Shown one piece after another: positions 7,111 to 14,087 of a DNA stretch of 14,087 nucleotides (the stretch's first letter is position 1; each line of letters begins with the position of its first letter). Source of the stretch: JBARRO01 sp049644265 (GTDB lineage Bacteria; Bacteroidota; Ignavibacteria; UBA10030); assembly GCA_049644265.1 (NCBI GenBank), contig JBARRO010000091.1:1-14087 (forward strand), written 5' to 3'. Below the pieces are notes generated by a model, which did no database searches, had not been told where the DNA came from, and saw nothing but the letters and a program-made list of their open reading frames with translations. Made by a program: the position numbers and the translations under genes.

Positions 7111-8274
7111 TCAGGTGAACCTAATCTTCAGGTTTATGATTTCCGGTCTATTCCCCGTCCTCACCGGAGGACCCCATGTTCCCACGCCGCACGAAACATA
7201 GAAGTGGGTATTCCCCTTTCTCTTGTATCCCCAACTTAGCTCAAAGATTTTCTTTGAGATGAAATTGAACGGCCAGAGTTGCCCGTGATGGGTGTGACCC
7301 GAAAGCTGCAGGTCGACACCGTTGTGCACAGCCTCATCAAGCTTGAACGGCTGGTGGTCCATCAAAAGAATCGGCAACGACTTGTCCACGGCCGCCATGA
7401 GCTCGTTCAGCGGTTTCCGCGCCTTGCCGGTAAACTGCCGGATGCTACGATCTTCCCTTCCTACAACTACAACACTATCCCCAACAGTCACCACATCGTC
7501 TCTCAGCACTGTGATTCCATGCTCGCCGAGATACTTGCATGCCTCCTCTACTCCACCGATGTACTCGTGGTTTCCGGTAATCGCGAAGACTCCATATTTC
7601 GACTTAATGGTCCGGAGGATTTCTCCAAGATTCCGACGGATGACGGGGCCGAGGTCTTCATCGACGACGTCTCCGGGAAGGAGAACAAGGTCCGGATCAA
7701 GTGCGTTCAACTCGCTCACGATGTGTTCCAGTCGTGATTTCGAGATGATCGTACCAAGATGAATATCCGATGCCACAGCAAGATTCAAAGACTTGAGCGT
7801 GCGAGAGTTCTTCGGAATCTCAAGATTGATGAGTTTGATCCGAGGCTTGAGGGTGTTCAAATGCCCCAGGACAACAACAAGGACGACAAGTGCAACAACA
7901 ACTCCACCAGTAACCAATTTTGTTTGGGTCAGGTCACGCGCAACAAATGCCGGGAAAAAGGGAATGATGTGATTCAGCAATCTCAAGAGGTCAATGAACA
8001 GAGCGATGACGTAGAAATAGACGAATCCTGCAAGCCAGAACGAACCGATCCATACAAGGGTGCTGCTCAGCCAGGAGAGGGTTAAGCGTTCGAGGAACCG
8101 ACCCGCAACAAAGGAAAGAGAAAGGAATGTGTACAGGAAGAAATAGACTGGTCTGAGGTGAGGAAAGGGGGAAATGACTTCTAAACCTCTGATAAATATG
8201 TATGCATTCAGCAGTCCGTAGAGTGTTAGCGCAATGGAAAAGAAGAGGAAGAACTGAAGTGTTCGTTTCGTCAT
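7111..8274 (-). CDS. Membrane-anchored metallophosphoesterase (YkuE-like)
   Basis: 387 residues. The first ~140 hold about four hydrophobic segments (roughly 7-30, 43-60, 67-95, 120-139); the third is long and could be two. The C-terminal half is a calcineurin-like phosphoesterase with the full two-metal motif set: SDIHLG (D170, H172), LPGDVVDED (D202), GNHEY (N235, H236), MDHQPF (H307) and SGHTHHGQLWP (H327, H329). It should be catalytically competent on phosphoesters, perhaps of lipids or nucleotides, but the substrate cannot be read from sequence. The catalytic-domain side of the membrane is also uncertain. It starts 13 bases after the uraD stop and ends 42 bases before the CitE-like gene, so it is inside the allantoin operon although no known step of purine breakdown needs it. 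Only a weak GGA precedes the start, suggesting coupling to uraD. Confidence 0.9.
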   Translation of the reverse strand: MTKRTLQFFLFFSIALTLYGLLNAYIFIRGLEVISPFPHLRPVYFFLYTFLSLSFVAGRFLERLTLSWLSSTLVWIGSFWLAGFVYFYVIALFIDLLRLLNHIIPFFPAFVARDLTQTKLVTGGVVVALVVLVVVLGHLNTLKPRIKLINLEIPKNSRTLKSLNLAVASDIHLGTIISKSRLEHIVSELNALDPDLVLLPGDVVDEDLGPVIRRNLGEILRTIKSKYGVFAITGNHEYIGGVEEACKYLGEHGITVLRDDVVTVGDSVVVVGREDRSIRQFTGKARKPLNELMAAVDKSLPILLMDHQPFKLDEAVHNGVDLQLSGHTHHGQLWPFNFISKKIFELSWGYKRKGNTHFYVSCGVGTWGPPVRTGNRPEIINLKIRFT

Positions 8275-8287
8275 GTGTCCGATCGTG

Positions 8288-8800
8288 TCAGGCCGGGCTC
8301 TTCAAGAGTTTCTCAAGCCGGAGCCGGGTTATTTTCCTCTGCTCTTCGGCCGCAATTGCGATTTCCGTTCGTGCATCGTTCTTAAGCCGCCGTTGAAGAA
8401 GCTCCGATATTTCCCGTTCATTCTTTCCTGTTGCACAAACGATGAAGATGTATCCGAATTTCTGCTCATACTCCCTATTGGCATCCGCAAGTGCCCTAAG
8501 TGCAGATTCGGGGGCGTTTTGGACACCCGCCTGCTCTTCAGAGGACCATCCCCGTGTGCGTTCAAATTTCTTGTCGCCTGATCCGGTGGCTCCGATTTTG
8601 GGATGATGGGAAAAAGCATCTATCCAGTCGTCCGTTGAAAGACTTTGCCAGATTCGGTCCGCCTCGTCAACCAATTCCGTTTCCCCGGAGAAGGGACGCC
8701 GTTCCACCATCCTCGCGACCCAACGGCTCGAGCCGCAACATCGTGTGAGCGTCGCGCTCGCCTCATGAACACCCAGATGGTTCAATTCATCGAGTGTCAT
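8288..8800 (-). CDS. uraD: 2-oxo-4-hydroxy-4-carboxy-5-ureidoimidazoline (OHCU) decarboxylase
   Basis: UraD decarboxylates OHCU stereospecifically to (S)-allantoin, directly after UraH. The 170 residues match family length. Motifs are FSHHPKIG, whose catalytic His is H66 just before P67; WSSEEQAG with E89/Q90; and the C-terminal FGYIFIVCATGKNE (115-128). The N-terminal LNHLG and the CCGSSRWVARM helix also fit. It is cytoplasmic. Its start overlaps the 3' end of allantoicase by 14 bases in a different frame, with GGAATAG before the ATG inside alc, so its translation is probably coupled to alc. The metallophosphoesterase begins 13 bases after its stop. Confidence 0.96.
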   Translation of the reverse strand: MTLDELNHLGVHEASATLTRCCGSSRWVARMVERRPFSGETELVDEADRIWQSLSTDDWIDAFSHHPKIGATGSGDKKFERTRGWSSEEQAGVQNAPESALRALADANREYEQKFGYIFIVCATGKNEREISELLQRRLKNDARTEIAIAAEEQRKITRLRLEKLLKSPA

Positions 8801-9809
8801 GAACTATTCCAAACACTCTCAATCTGCTCACGCCACCATCGGGAAAAATATTGAGGCGGACATGACTCACTGTTCCCACATTCTTCACACTATCAAACAC
8901 GTGATTTTTTGAGGCAGAAAGCTTCACCCTCGGCACAATCTCTTTCCAGTCTATCGATGGCCAGGTGAGGGCATCCACCTCCCCGTCCGGGGCAAGGCTA
9001 CCGTCAAGGGAACAGAACTCAGGAAAATTTCCCCTAAAGTGAGCCGTATCCACCTCGACCTTTTGGATGACGCCCGGTCTTCCCAGTTTTACAATCACCC
9101 AGTCGTTTCCCGGACCTCTTCTCCTTCGCGTTTCCCAACCGTCTCCCATATTTGTCGCTTTACCTGGCATGATGAGATTGTTCATAGGACTGAAGAACAT
9201 GTCGCTCGCTGCGACAGCCAGACCTCCGTTGCCAACAGCAATAAGGTCGATAGGACGGCTCAAATTCAACGCACGCCAGTCGGGAACAACAGTACCATAG
9301 ACTCTCAGACGGGCCACACCTCCGTCGGGGAAGATGTTGAGACGGATATGTGTCCAACGCTCAGCACTCATTACGCCGAAGACATTCTGCACGCCGGGTT
9401 TGACCGGCGATTTCGCAAGAACCGTCGTCCACTTCACCGGTTTCTTGACTAGCAACGTCGCGGATGTATTTGTATCGGCGACACATGCTTCAACACTCAC
9501 ATACAAGGGACTGTTGCCAAGGAAGTTGTTCGTATCGATTTCAAAGCCGCGAATGATTCCCGGAGCGCCTAGTTTCACGAGGCACCAATCATAGCCCGGA
9601 ACACGCTTCCGTCGGGACTCCCAACCATCCATCCACTTCCCCTGGGGTGTGTATTTTTCAGGAATAAAGACACCTCGTCCCTGTTTCAGCAAGTTGTCAG
9701 CAGACGCAAAAAAGTCATCGCTTGCCAGCAGGACCTTTCCGCCAAGGCGTTCGGACGCAAGATCGATCAGCCCAGGAAAAATATTCGGCTCATTCGTTTG
9801 GTTCATCAT
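8787..9809 (-). CDS. alc: Allantoicase
   Basis: Allantoicase hydrolyses allantoate to (S)-ureidoglycolate and urea. The 340 residues consist of two homologous beta-sandwich domains, as is standard. Domain 1 (about 15-175) has MDGWESRRKRVPGYDWCLVK and HIRLNIFPDGGVARLRVYG. Domain 2 (about 190-336) repeats these as GDGWETRRRRGPGNDWVIVK and HVRLNIFPDGGVSRLRVFG. The start ATG overlaps the allantoinase stop as ATGA (9806-9809); a second ATG follows immediately. No Shine-Dalgarno site is seen, which fits translational coupling. Choosing allantoicase (one urea released, ureidoglycolate left) rather than allantoate amidohydrolase (ammonia released) sets the branch of the pathway used here. Confidence 0.97.
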   Translation of the reverse strand: MMNQTNEPNIFPGLIDLASERLGGKVLLASDDFFASADNLLKQGRGVFIPEKYTPQGKWMDGWESRRKRVPGYDWCLVKLGAPGIIRGFEIDTNNFLGNSPLYVSVEACVADTNTSATLLVKKPVKWTTVLAKSPVKPGVQNVFGVMSAERWTHIRLNIFPDGGVARLRVYGTVVPDWRALNLSRPIDLIAVGNGGLAVAASDMFFSPMNNLIMPGKATNMGDGWETRRRRGPGNDWVIVKLGRPGVIQKVEVDTAHFRGNFPEFCSLDGSLAPDGEVDALTWPSIDWKEIVPRVKLSASKNHVFDSVKNVGTVSHVRLNIFPDGGVSRLRVFGIVHDTR

Positions 9810-11176
9810 TGTGGAGAAGTCGCATAGTGGTTTCTGGAAACACCTTTGGATTTTCGTCGCAACAATTGGCCCGAGGGCTCCGTAGCCACATTACCCTTCT
9901 CGTAGATCTTCCGGCCGCCCAGATACGTTGCGACCACTTTCCCTCGCAGGGTCATACCTTCATACGGAGTCATTTTGTGCCGATGCAAGAGCTGTGAACG
10001 TTTCACAACGAACTCCTCATCTGGATTCCAAACAACAAAATCGGCATCGTAACCCGGAGCGATGGCGCCCTTTTGTCCGCCCAACCCGACAAACGTTGCC
10101 GGGGCCTCGCTCATCCATCTGGCTACGTCAGCAATGGAGAAACCGCGTTTCGAGGCACCAGTCCACACGATGGGAAGGCCAAGCTGGAGAGAAGAAATAC
10201 CTCCCCACGCCTTCGAAAAGTTCCCTTCCGAAATCAATTTCATCTCAGGAGCGCATGGCGAATGGTCGGAAACGACGAAGTCGATTGCTCTTTCACGCAA
10301 TGCCTTCCACAAACGCTCACGGTTTTCCCCCTCCCGAATAGGCGGTGCGCATTTGAACCTTGTGTCGCCGTCGGAAATCTCCTCCGCTGCAAAAGTGAGG
10401 TAATGCGGACAAGTTTCAACCGTGATCGGCAAACCGGATTTCCGCGCTTGACTCAGCATGCCAACCGCATCCGCAGAGGAAAGGTGAACGACATGAACAC
10501 GACATCGAAATTCTTTGCAGAGACGGATCATCAGATTGATCGCATTGTGTTCCCATTTTCCTGGACGCGATGAGAGATACGCCTTGTAGCTCCTGTCTGC
10601 CAGGTTTACAGGATTCGGACCATCGGCCAGCTCACAATGAACCAACAACGGAAGGCCACTATCGGCGATCACGGGCATCCCGGCACGGAGATCACCCTCG
10701 GAGACCCTCGGAAATTCGTCAAGACCTGAGCGCACAAGGAATGCTTTTACGCCGAGCACGCCGGAATCGATCAACGCCGGCAGGTGATTCGCATTTCCGG
10801 GAATCAATCCGGCATACATCCCCCAATCCACCCACACTCTCCCGCTTGCTGACCTCGACTTCTGATTCAGCGCCGCAACCGTTGTTGTCACCGGCGAGCT
10901 GTTGAGCGGCATGTCGACCACCGTTGTAATTCCCCCCGCTGCCGCCGCCTTTGTCGCGGTCTCGAATCCTTCCCACTCACTCCTTCCCGGATCATTGATG
11001 TGCACATGGGTATCGACCAGACCCGGCATCACGACAAGAGCACCGGCATCCTCGACAGGCGATGTGCCTCCCGAGAAGTCATACTCCTGAACGTCCTGGA
11101 TCTTGCCGTCTTCGACGACAACCGTGGCCGGACGTAATCCCTGCGGGGTCAGCACGTTCGAGCTGCGGATAATCAT
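9806..11176 (-). CDS. allB: Allantoinase
   Basis: Allantoinase opens the hydantoin ring of allantoin to give allantoate. It belongs to the cyclic amidohydrolase (dihydroorotase/hydantoinase) superfamily. I place the start at 11176 (MIIRSSNVLTPQG), giving 456 residues, the usual length. The frame continues to an ATG at 11260, but that stretch is not family-like and overlaps a promoter-like sequence. From this start the binuclear metal ligands are H57/H59 (DTHVHINDPGRSEW), K144 in GVKAFL (the residue carboxylated in this superfamily), H180 in LVHCEL, H231 in VHVVHLSS and D304 in VVSDHSPC. CPHYLTF and YEGMTLRG are also allantoinase features. A short, poorly conserved tail overlaps the start of alc by four bases. 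It is the first gene of the tight allB-alc-uraD run; 107 bases separate it from the upstream - strand gene. Confidence 0.95.
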   Translation of the reverse strand: MIIRSSNVLTPQGLRPATVVVEDGKIQDVQEYDFSGGTSPVEDAGALVVMPGLVDTHVHINDPGRSEWEGFETATKAAAAGGITTVVDMPLNSSPVTTTVAALNQKSRSASGRVWVDWGMYAGLIPGNANHLPALIDSGVLGVKAFLVRSGLDEFPRVSEGDLRAGMPVIADSGLPLLVHCELADGPNPVNLADRSYKAYLSSRPGKWEHNAINLMIRLCKEFRCRVHVVHLSSADAVGMLSQARKSGLPITVETCPHYLTFAAEEISDGDTRFKCAPPIREGENRERLWKALRERAIDFVVSDHSPCAPEMKLISEGNFSKAWGGISSLQLGLPIVWTGASKRGFSIADVARWMSEAPATFVGLGGQKGAIAPGYDADFVVWNPDEEFVVKRSQLLHRHKMTPYEGMTLRGKVVATYLGGRKIYEKGNVATEPSGQLLRRKSKGVSRNHYATSPQ

Positions 11177-11238
11177 GCCTGTTCTTTCGCCTGAGTCCTC
11201 TGAGAAACGCTTATTCAGCATCCTGAAAACGTTAGGCA

Positions 11239-11267
11239 AGAATAGAACAATTGTGCGCAAAATTCAA
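11239..11267 (-). promoter_or_regulatory. allB: Candidate sigma-70-type promoter of the allB operon
   Basis: On the - strand, TTGAAT (11267-11262) and TATTCT (11244-11239) are spaced by exactly 17 bases. Each matches the -35/-10 consensus at four of six positions. Transcription would begin near 11232, leaving about 55 bases before the chosen allB start at 11176. This is a hand-picked match in a short gap, so chance is possible. The optimal spacing and position after a 641-residue gene support it. Confidence 0.4.
11249..11264. promoter_or_regulatory. 16-bp imperfect palindrome inside the allB promoter spacer (candidate operator)
   Basis: AATTGTGCGCAAAATT equals its own reverse complement at 14 of 16 positions, with a perfect TGCGCA core. 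It lies between the proposed -35 and -10 boxes, where a bound repressor would block RNA polymerase. No regulator gene is in the window, so the binding protein is unknown. Confidence 0.4.
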
Positions 11268-11283
11268 GGGTGGGTTCACAACA

Positions 11284-13209
11284 CTACCGCGGGGTCGTCT
11301 GAGAGAGGAATTTCCTGTAGCTCTCATAGTGATGGATCGCAAATCCCTGGAAGGAAGGCTGTTGTTCAAGCTCAAGGCTACCTTCCTTCATCACGTTCGC
11401 CAAATCAGTTGGCCTGAGCTTTGCGAACGTGACCTTATCTGATGGCGCAAAGACGTTTTGGCTGATGTTCCAATGGAGTGCATCGGCCTGGGCAGTCTCC
11501 TTTGCAGAAAGAAAATTCTGGAAAGACCCGATCGACTCGTTCGAGACCAGGTACCCCGTTGCCTCTCCACGATTCGTGATCAGGAAGAAATGCCAACCTG
11601 ATGGCGGTGGGTTCAAATAACCTGCCGTGGGCCTGCCGCGAAACGTCAACACATTTTCGTCGGGCAAGGACTCTGTTTCCAGGCCGACAAAAACCTGTTT
11701 CCCGGCCTTGAACGCATACGAAATCTCGTCGAGGGATTGGAGAATAATTCCGTCCATGCCCGTTGCGGTGGTGCGATAGCTCATCAGGGCGACGTCGTCC
11801 ATGAGATCGATGACGTGCTGGTACAGCGGCTTCGTTACACCTCCAAGCTCATCGGATATGATCCGGGAGCTGAATTCATCCGGAGAATCAAACCAGTATG
11901 GGATGTCGACTCCAACGGCAAGCTCCGCCCTGTTCCCCCGCTGTGAAACCTGGGAGAGCAGCATCAGATAGTTATGGACAATCCACTGCTGGCGGGCGCT
12001 GTTGAATCCCGGCAGGAGATACGGCTCTACGTCGAGATGGAATCCCGCGAACCGCTCCTCCGGCTTCGCCGCCGCGTTGTATCGAATGACGTTTTCCAGT
12101 GTTGCCAGGACCATGGGCTGTTGATCGGGAAGCACAAAATCCTTGTCTCCAATAAGTGCATGCACCTTCACGCTCAGCCGATTCAGCCGGGACAGCAACG
12201 GGCGAAGTTTCTCCTCCGGAATCCTAATCGCGTGAGAAGTTCGCACATCCTGGGCGTCGTAGGGAATACCGAGGAAGAGTGTTGTGATCCCTTCCTTTTG
12301 AATAAATTCAATGAGTTCCTGCTCCCTGGCAGGATCTCCCGCGATTGCGGCGGTATTCCAAAGCCAGGTTGCTTTGTCGAGTTGTCGTGGCGTCGGAAGT
12401 TCAAACGGTCCTGGCAACGGAGCGAACGGGCCCGGTTCAACGGAGAACGAAATCGTCTTGATATCGACCTCTCCCGTTCCTGCTGACGTTGCTTCGAACA
12501 CCAGCGAAGCAAGCCGCGTCATGTTGATTCTTGCAGGAAACTGACTGAGCGGAACAATCGCGAGACGCCAAAGCGTATCGAGCTTCCCGCCGGCGACAAA
12601 ATTTCCAACATCTCCAATCGTCTGAGCGTCTTCCCGAGCCAACCAGTCAGAGTCTGCAACTTTGATTGTCACCGATTCGCGGCCCGCTTTTACCCGAATC
12701 CAAAACGAAAGAGTGGAGAACGGTTTTGAATCAAAATAGATTCTCGAAGCAGGAGCCTGCGAAGAATTGAACAAATGGATCCAGAGTCCGCAGAATCCCT
12801 GATCCCTCTTATCAAATGACAACTTGAGACACCGTCGGCCATCGTTACCTGCGACTAATCCGGCATGAGCGGAGCTTGGCTCGCGCTGAAAAACATTGAA
12901 AACACCCCCCAGATCATTGATGTGGCGGACATCGTAATCGCCAACGACAAAATAGTTTCCGCTGAACTCCGGCGTCTTTCCGGAAACCGCATAAGAAGGA
13001 GGCGGAAGTATGGTATCACGGAGCGTGTAAACGGCAAGCTGGTCGCCATCCTTTGTATGGATCAGGGAGACCTGACCGAGCCGAATTCTCGAGAAGTCCT
13101 GAATTCCCCAATCGTTGGCGGAGATTCCCACAGATGGGAACTGGGAGAAAGCAGTCGCGGAAGCCACGCTAAGGAGACAACCAGTCAGACGTAGTAAGGT
13201 TGAGTTCAT
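11284..13209 (-). CDS. Secreted two-domain protein with glycosidase-like TIM barrel, function unknown
   Basis: 641 residues. It starts with a Sec signal peptide (hydrophobic core 5-20, likely cleavage near ATAFSQ, 18-23). Residues of about 85-258 look like a beta-sandwich of the galactose-/carbohydrate-binding type (RIYFDSKPFSTLSFWIRV, TIKVADSDW, GEVDIKTISFSVEPG). From about 275 to 515 the pattern suggests a TIM barrel: KATWLWNT, ITTLFLGIPY, KVHALIGD, FAGFHLDVEPY (D393, E395), AVGVDIPYW, DVALMSYR (476-478) and VFVGLETE. The DVEP and MSYR positions recall the acidic and MxY motifs of GH18-like glycosidases, but I cannot assign a family or substrate. No Shine-Dalgarno site is evident. It lies upstream of allB in the same direction, but the 107-base gap with its own promoter candidate suggests separate transcription. 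There is no obvious link to purine use. Confidence 0.85.
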   Translation of the reverse strand: MNSTLLRLTGCLLSVASATAFSQFPSVGISANDWGIQDFSRIRLGQVSLIHTKDGDQLAVYTLRDTILPPPSYAVSGKTPEFSGNYFVVGDYDVRHINDLGGVFNVFQREPSSAHAGLVAGNDGRRCLKLSFDKRDQGFCGLWIHLFNSSQAPASRIYFDSKPFSTLSFWIRVKAGRESVTIKVADSDWLAREDAQTIGDVGNFVAGGKLDTLWRLAIVPLSQFPARINMTRLASLVFEATSAGTGEVDIKTISFSVEPGPFAPLPGPFELPTPRQLDKATWLWNTAAIAGDPAREQELIEFIQKEGITTLFLGIPYDAQDVRTSHAIRIPEEKLRPLLSRLNRLSVKVHALIGDKDFVLPDQQPMVLATLENVIRYNAAAKPEERFAGFHLDVEPYLLPGFNSARQQWIVHNYLMLLSQVSQRGNRAELAVGVDIPYWFDSPDEFSSRIISDELGGVTKPLYQHVIDLMDDVALMSYRTTATGMDGIILQSLDEISYAFKAGKQVFVGLETESLPDENVLTFRGRPTAGYLNPPPSGWHFFLITNRGEATGYLVSNESIGSFQNFLSAKETAQADALHWNISQNVFAPSDKVTFAKLRPTDLANVMKEGSLELEQQPSFQGFAIHHYESYRKFLSQTTPR

Positions 13210-13284
13210 CGCCAGGAAGAAATTCTGGTAAAACGAAACTCCGAGGCACGTTGCAGCGTATTTGACGAGAACGGAGGTTCACTC

Positions 13285-13476
13285 ATGGTAAAATTCTTGC
13301 TTTGGTTTATTCTTCTGATCCTTTGCTGGCCCCTTGCTCTTGTCGCTTTGATTGCATATCCGATCATCTGGCTGCTGTTGCTTCCATTCCGGCTTGTCGG
13401 TATCGCGGTTGGAGGAATATTCGAATTCATCAAAGCTCTCTTCTATCTTCCCGCCCGAGTCGTACGAAGTTTCTGA
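13285..13476 (+). CDS. Small hydrophobic membrane protein (63 residues)
   Basis: 63 residues, almost entirely two hydrophobic stretches (about 3-22 with FLLWFILLILCWPLALVAL and 24-50 with PIIWLLLLPFRLVGIAVGG), ending in the basic LPARVVRSF. It is probably a two-helix inner-membrane protein or a re-entrant hairpin. A good Shine-Dalgarno site (GGAGG, 13270-13274) ten bases before the ATG and the consistently apolar composition argue that it is real despite its size. It is divergent from the secreted glycosidase-like gene across 75 bases. Similar short proteins seem familiar to me as conserved hypotheticals, but no function is known to me. Confidence 0.7.
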   Translation: MVKFLLWFILLILCWPLALVALIAYPIIWLLLLPFRLVGIAVGGIFEFIKALFYLPARVVRSF

Positions 13477-13645
13477 TGCAGGTTCGCATTCCCGAGTCAT
13501 TCCCCCTTGTTGCCAGCGTTGAAAGAATGGTTTTTTTGCGTTCAAATTCAAGACGTTTTTGACTACACGCATCCACGCGCCCACACTCCCCCGTTGTTTC
13601 TTGATCTTATATTCAATACCATAGGCACGGATTCGCTGAATCATC

Positions 13646-14087
13646 ATGCTCATTTCGGAAACAGATGAATTCATGGAGGCCGCAATTGCGGAGGCCCGGC
13701 TCGGACTCTCTGAGGGCGGCATTCCCATCGGTTCGGTACTTGTCAAAGACAAACAAATTATCGGACGGGGCCACAACCGAAGGGTTCAGAAACGCGATCC
13801 GATTCTCCATGCGGAAATTGATTGCCTGCAAAATGCCGGGCGCGTCGGTTCGTACAAGGGCACCATTCTGTATTCAACACTTATGCCCTGCTTCTTATGC
13901 GCGGGGGCGGTTGTCCAATTTGGAATTCCGACGGTTATCGCAGGAGAGTCTCAAACGTTCAAAGGAGCATCAGATTTCATGTCGGATCATTGGGTGACGG
14001 TTGTCGACCTGGATCTTGCGGAATGCGTGGAAATGATGAAGGAATTCATCAAGAAAAACCCAAAGCTTTGGAATGAGGATATAGGAA
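13646..14087 (+). CDS. Cytosine deaminase of the yeast FCY1 type, 3'-partial
   Basis: The frame is open to the window edge and gives 147 residues ending WNEDIG. Yeast cytosine deaminase ends in the same way (WFEDIGE), so only about one residue and the stop are missing. An in-frame TGA at 13637 makes 13646 the first possible ATG; no clear Shine-Dalgarno site precedes it. The CDA-fold zinc site is complete: HAEID with H55 and proton-shuttling E57, and TLMPCFLCAG with C82 and C85. FCY1-like substrate features are EGGIPIGS, GRGHNRR (N44), NAGR, FGIPTVIAGE and C-terminal D145. This pattern fits hydrolytic deamination of cytosine to uracil better than guanine deaminase. The substrate could still be another aminated base or a related heterocycle. 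It lies 169 bases after the small membrane protein; that gap shows no strong promoter. Confidence 0.88.
   Translation, partial: MLISETDEFMEAAIAEARLGLSEGGIPIGSVLVKDKQIIGRGHNRRVQKRDPILHAEIDCLQNAGRVGSYKGTILYSTLMPCFLCAGAVVQFGIPTVIAGESQTFKGASDFMSDHWVTVVDLDLAECVEMMKEFIKKNPKLWNEDIG

Noticed and set aside
11177..11260. N-terminal extension of allantoinase from an upstream ATG at 11260
   Set aside because: The extra 28 residues are not allantoinase-like, and that start lies within the promoter candidate; 11176 fits the family.
13279..13776. 165-residue open frame on the - strand across the small membrane protein and deaminase start
   Set aside because: Low-complexity, charged composition with no domain; it overlaps two better-supported + strand genes.
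1..14087. tRNA, rRNA, insertion sequences, phage genes or attachment sites
   Set aside because: I saw no cloverleaf-type sequence, transposase, integrase or terminal repeats; the window is almost fully occupied by metabolic genes.

Overview
This window is a bacterial purine-degradation locus. It appears to come from a Gram-negative-type bacterium with mid-range GC. Two proteins carry classical Sec signal peptides, and several starts have good Shine-Dalgarno sites (before 3562, 5529 and 13285). DinB-like secreted proteins and short A/G-rich intergenic repeats suggest the Bacteroidota/Ignavibacteria/Acidobacteriota range. That placement is a weak inference; no rRNA or other phylogenetic marker is present.

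Layout. Left block, + strand: the molybdenum subunit of xanthine dehydrogenase (5' end cut by the window edge), its maturation factor XdhC, and a secreted DinB-fold protein. A strong hairpin at 4207-4237 separates this block from a convergent - strand block. Read 5'->3' on the - strand (right to left), that block is: a secreted TIM-barrel/glycosidase-like protein (13209-11284), allantoinase allB, allantoicase alc, OHCU decarboxylase uraD, a membrane-anchored metallophosphoesterase, a CitE/malate-synthase-like TIM-barrel enzyme of unknown function, 5-hydroxyisourate hydrolase uraH, and a PuuD-type membrane urate oxidase without a cytochrome c domain. allB-alc-uraD overlap one another, and the next two genes follow within 13 and 42 bases, so these five look like one operon. 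uraH and puuD are more loosely attached, and each is bordered by repeat-bearing gaps. Right edge, + strand: a 63-residue membrane protein and a cytosine deaminase of the yeast FCY1 type, cut only one or two codons before its end.

Together the genes encode xanthine -> urate -> 5-hydroxyisourate -> OHCU -> (S)-allantoin -> allantoate -> ureidoglycolate + urea. No ureidoglycolate lyase, urease, purine permease, regulator or cytochrome c partner is visible. The CitE/malate-synthase-like enzyme is the best candidate here for handling ureidoglycolate or glyoxylate, but this is a context-based hypothesis. The most interesting items are that enzyme, the cytochrome-less PuuD, the metallophosphoesterase inside the operon, the promoter/dyad element before allB, and the repeat-flanked uraH and puuD.
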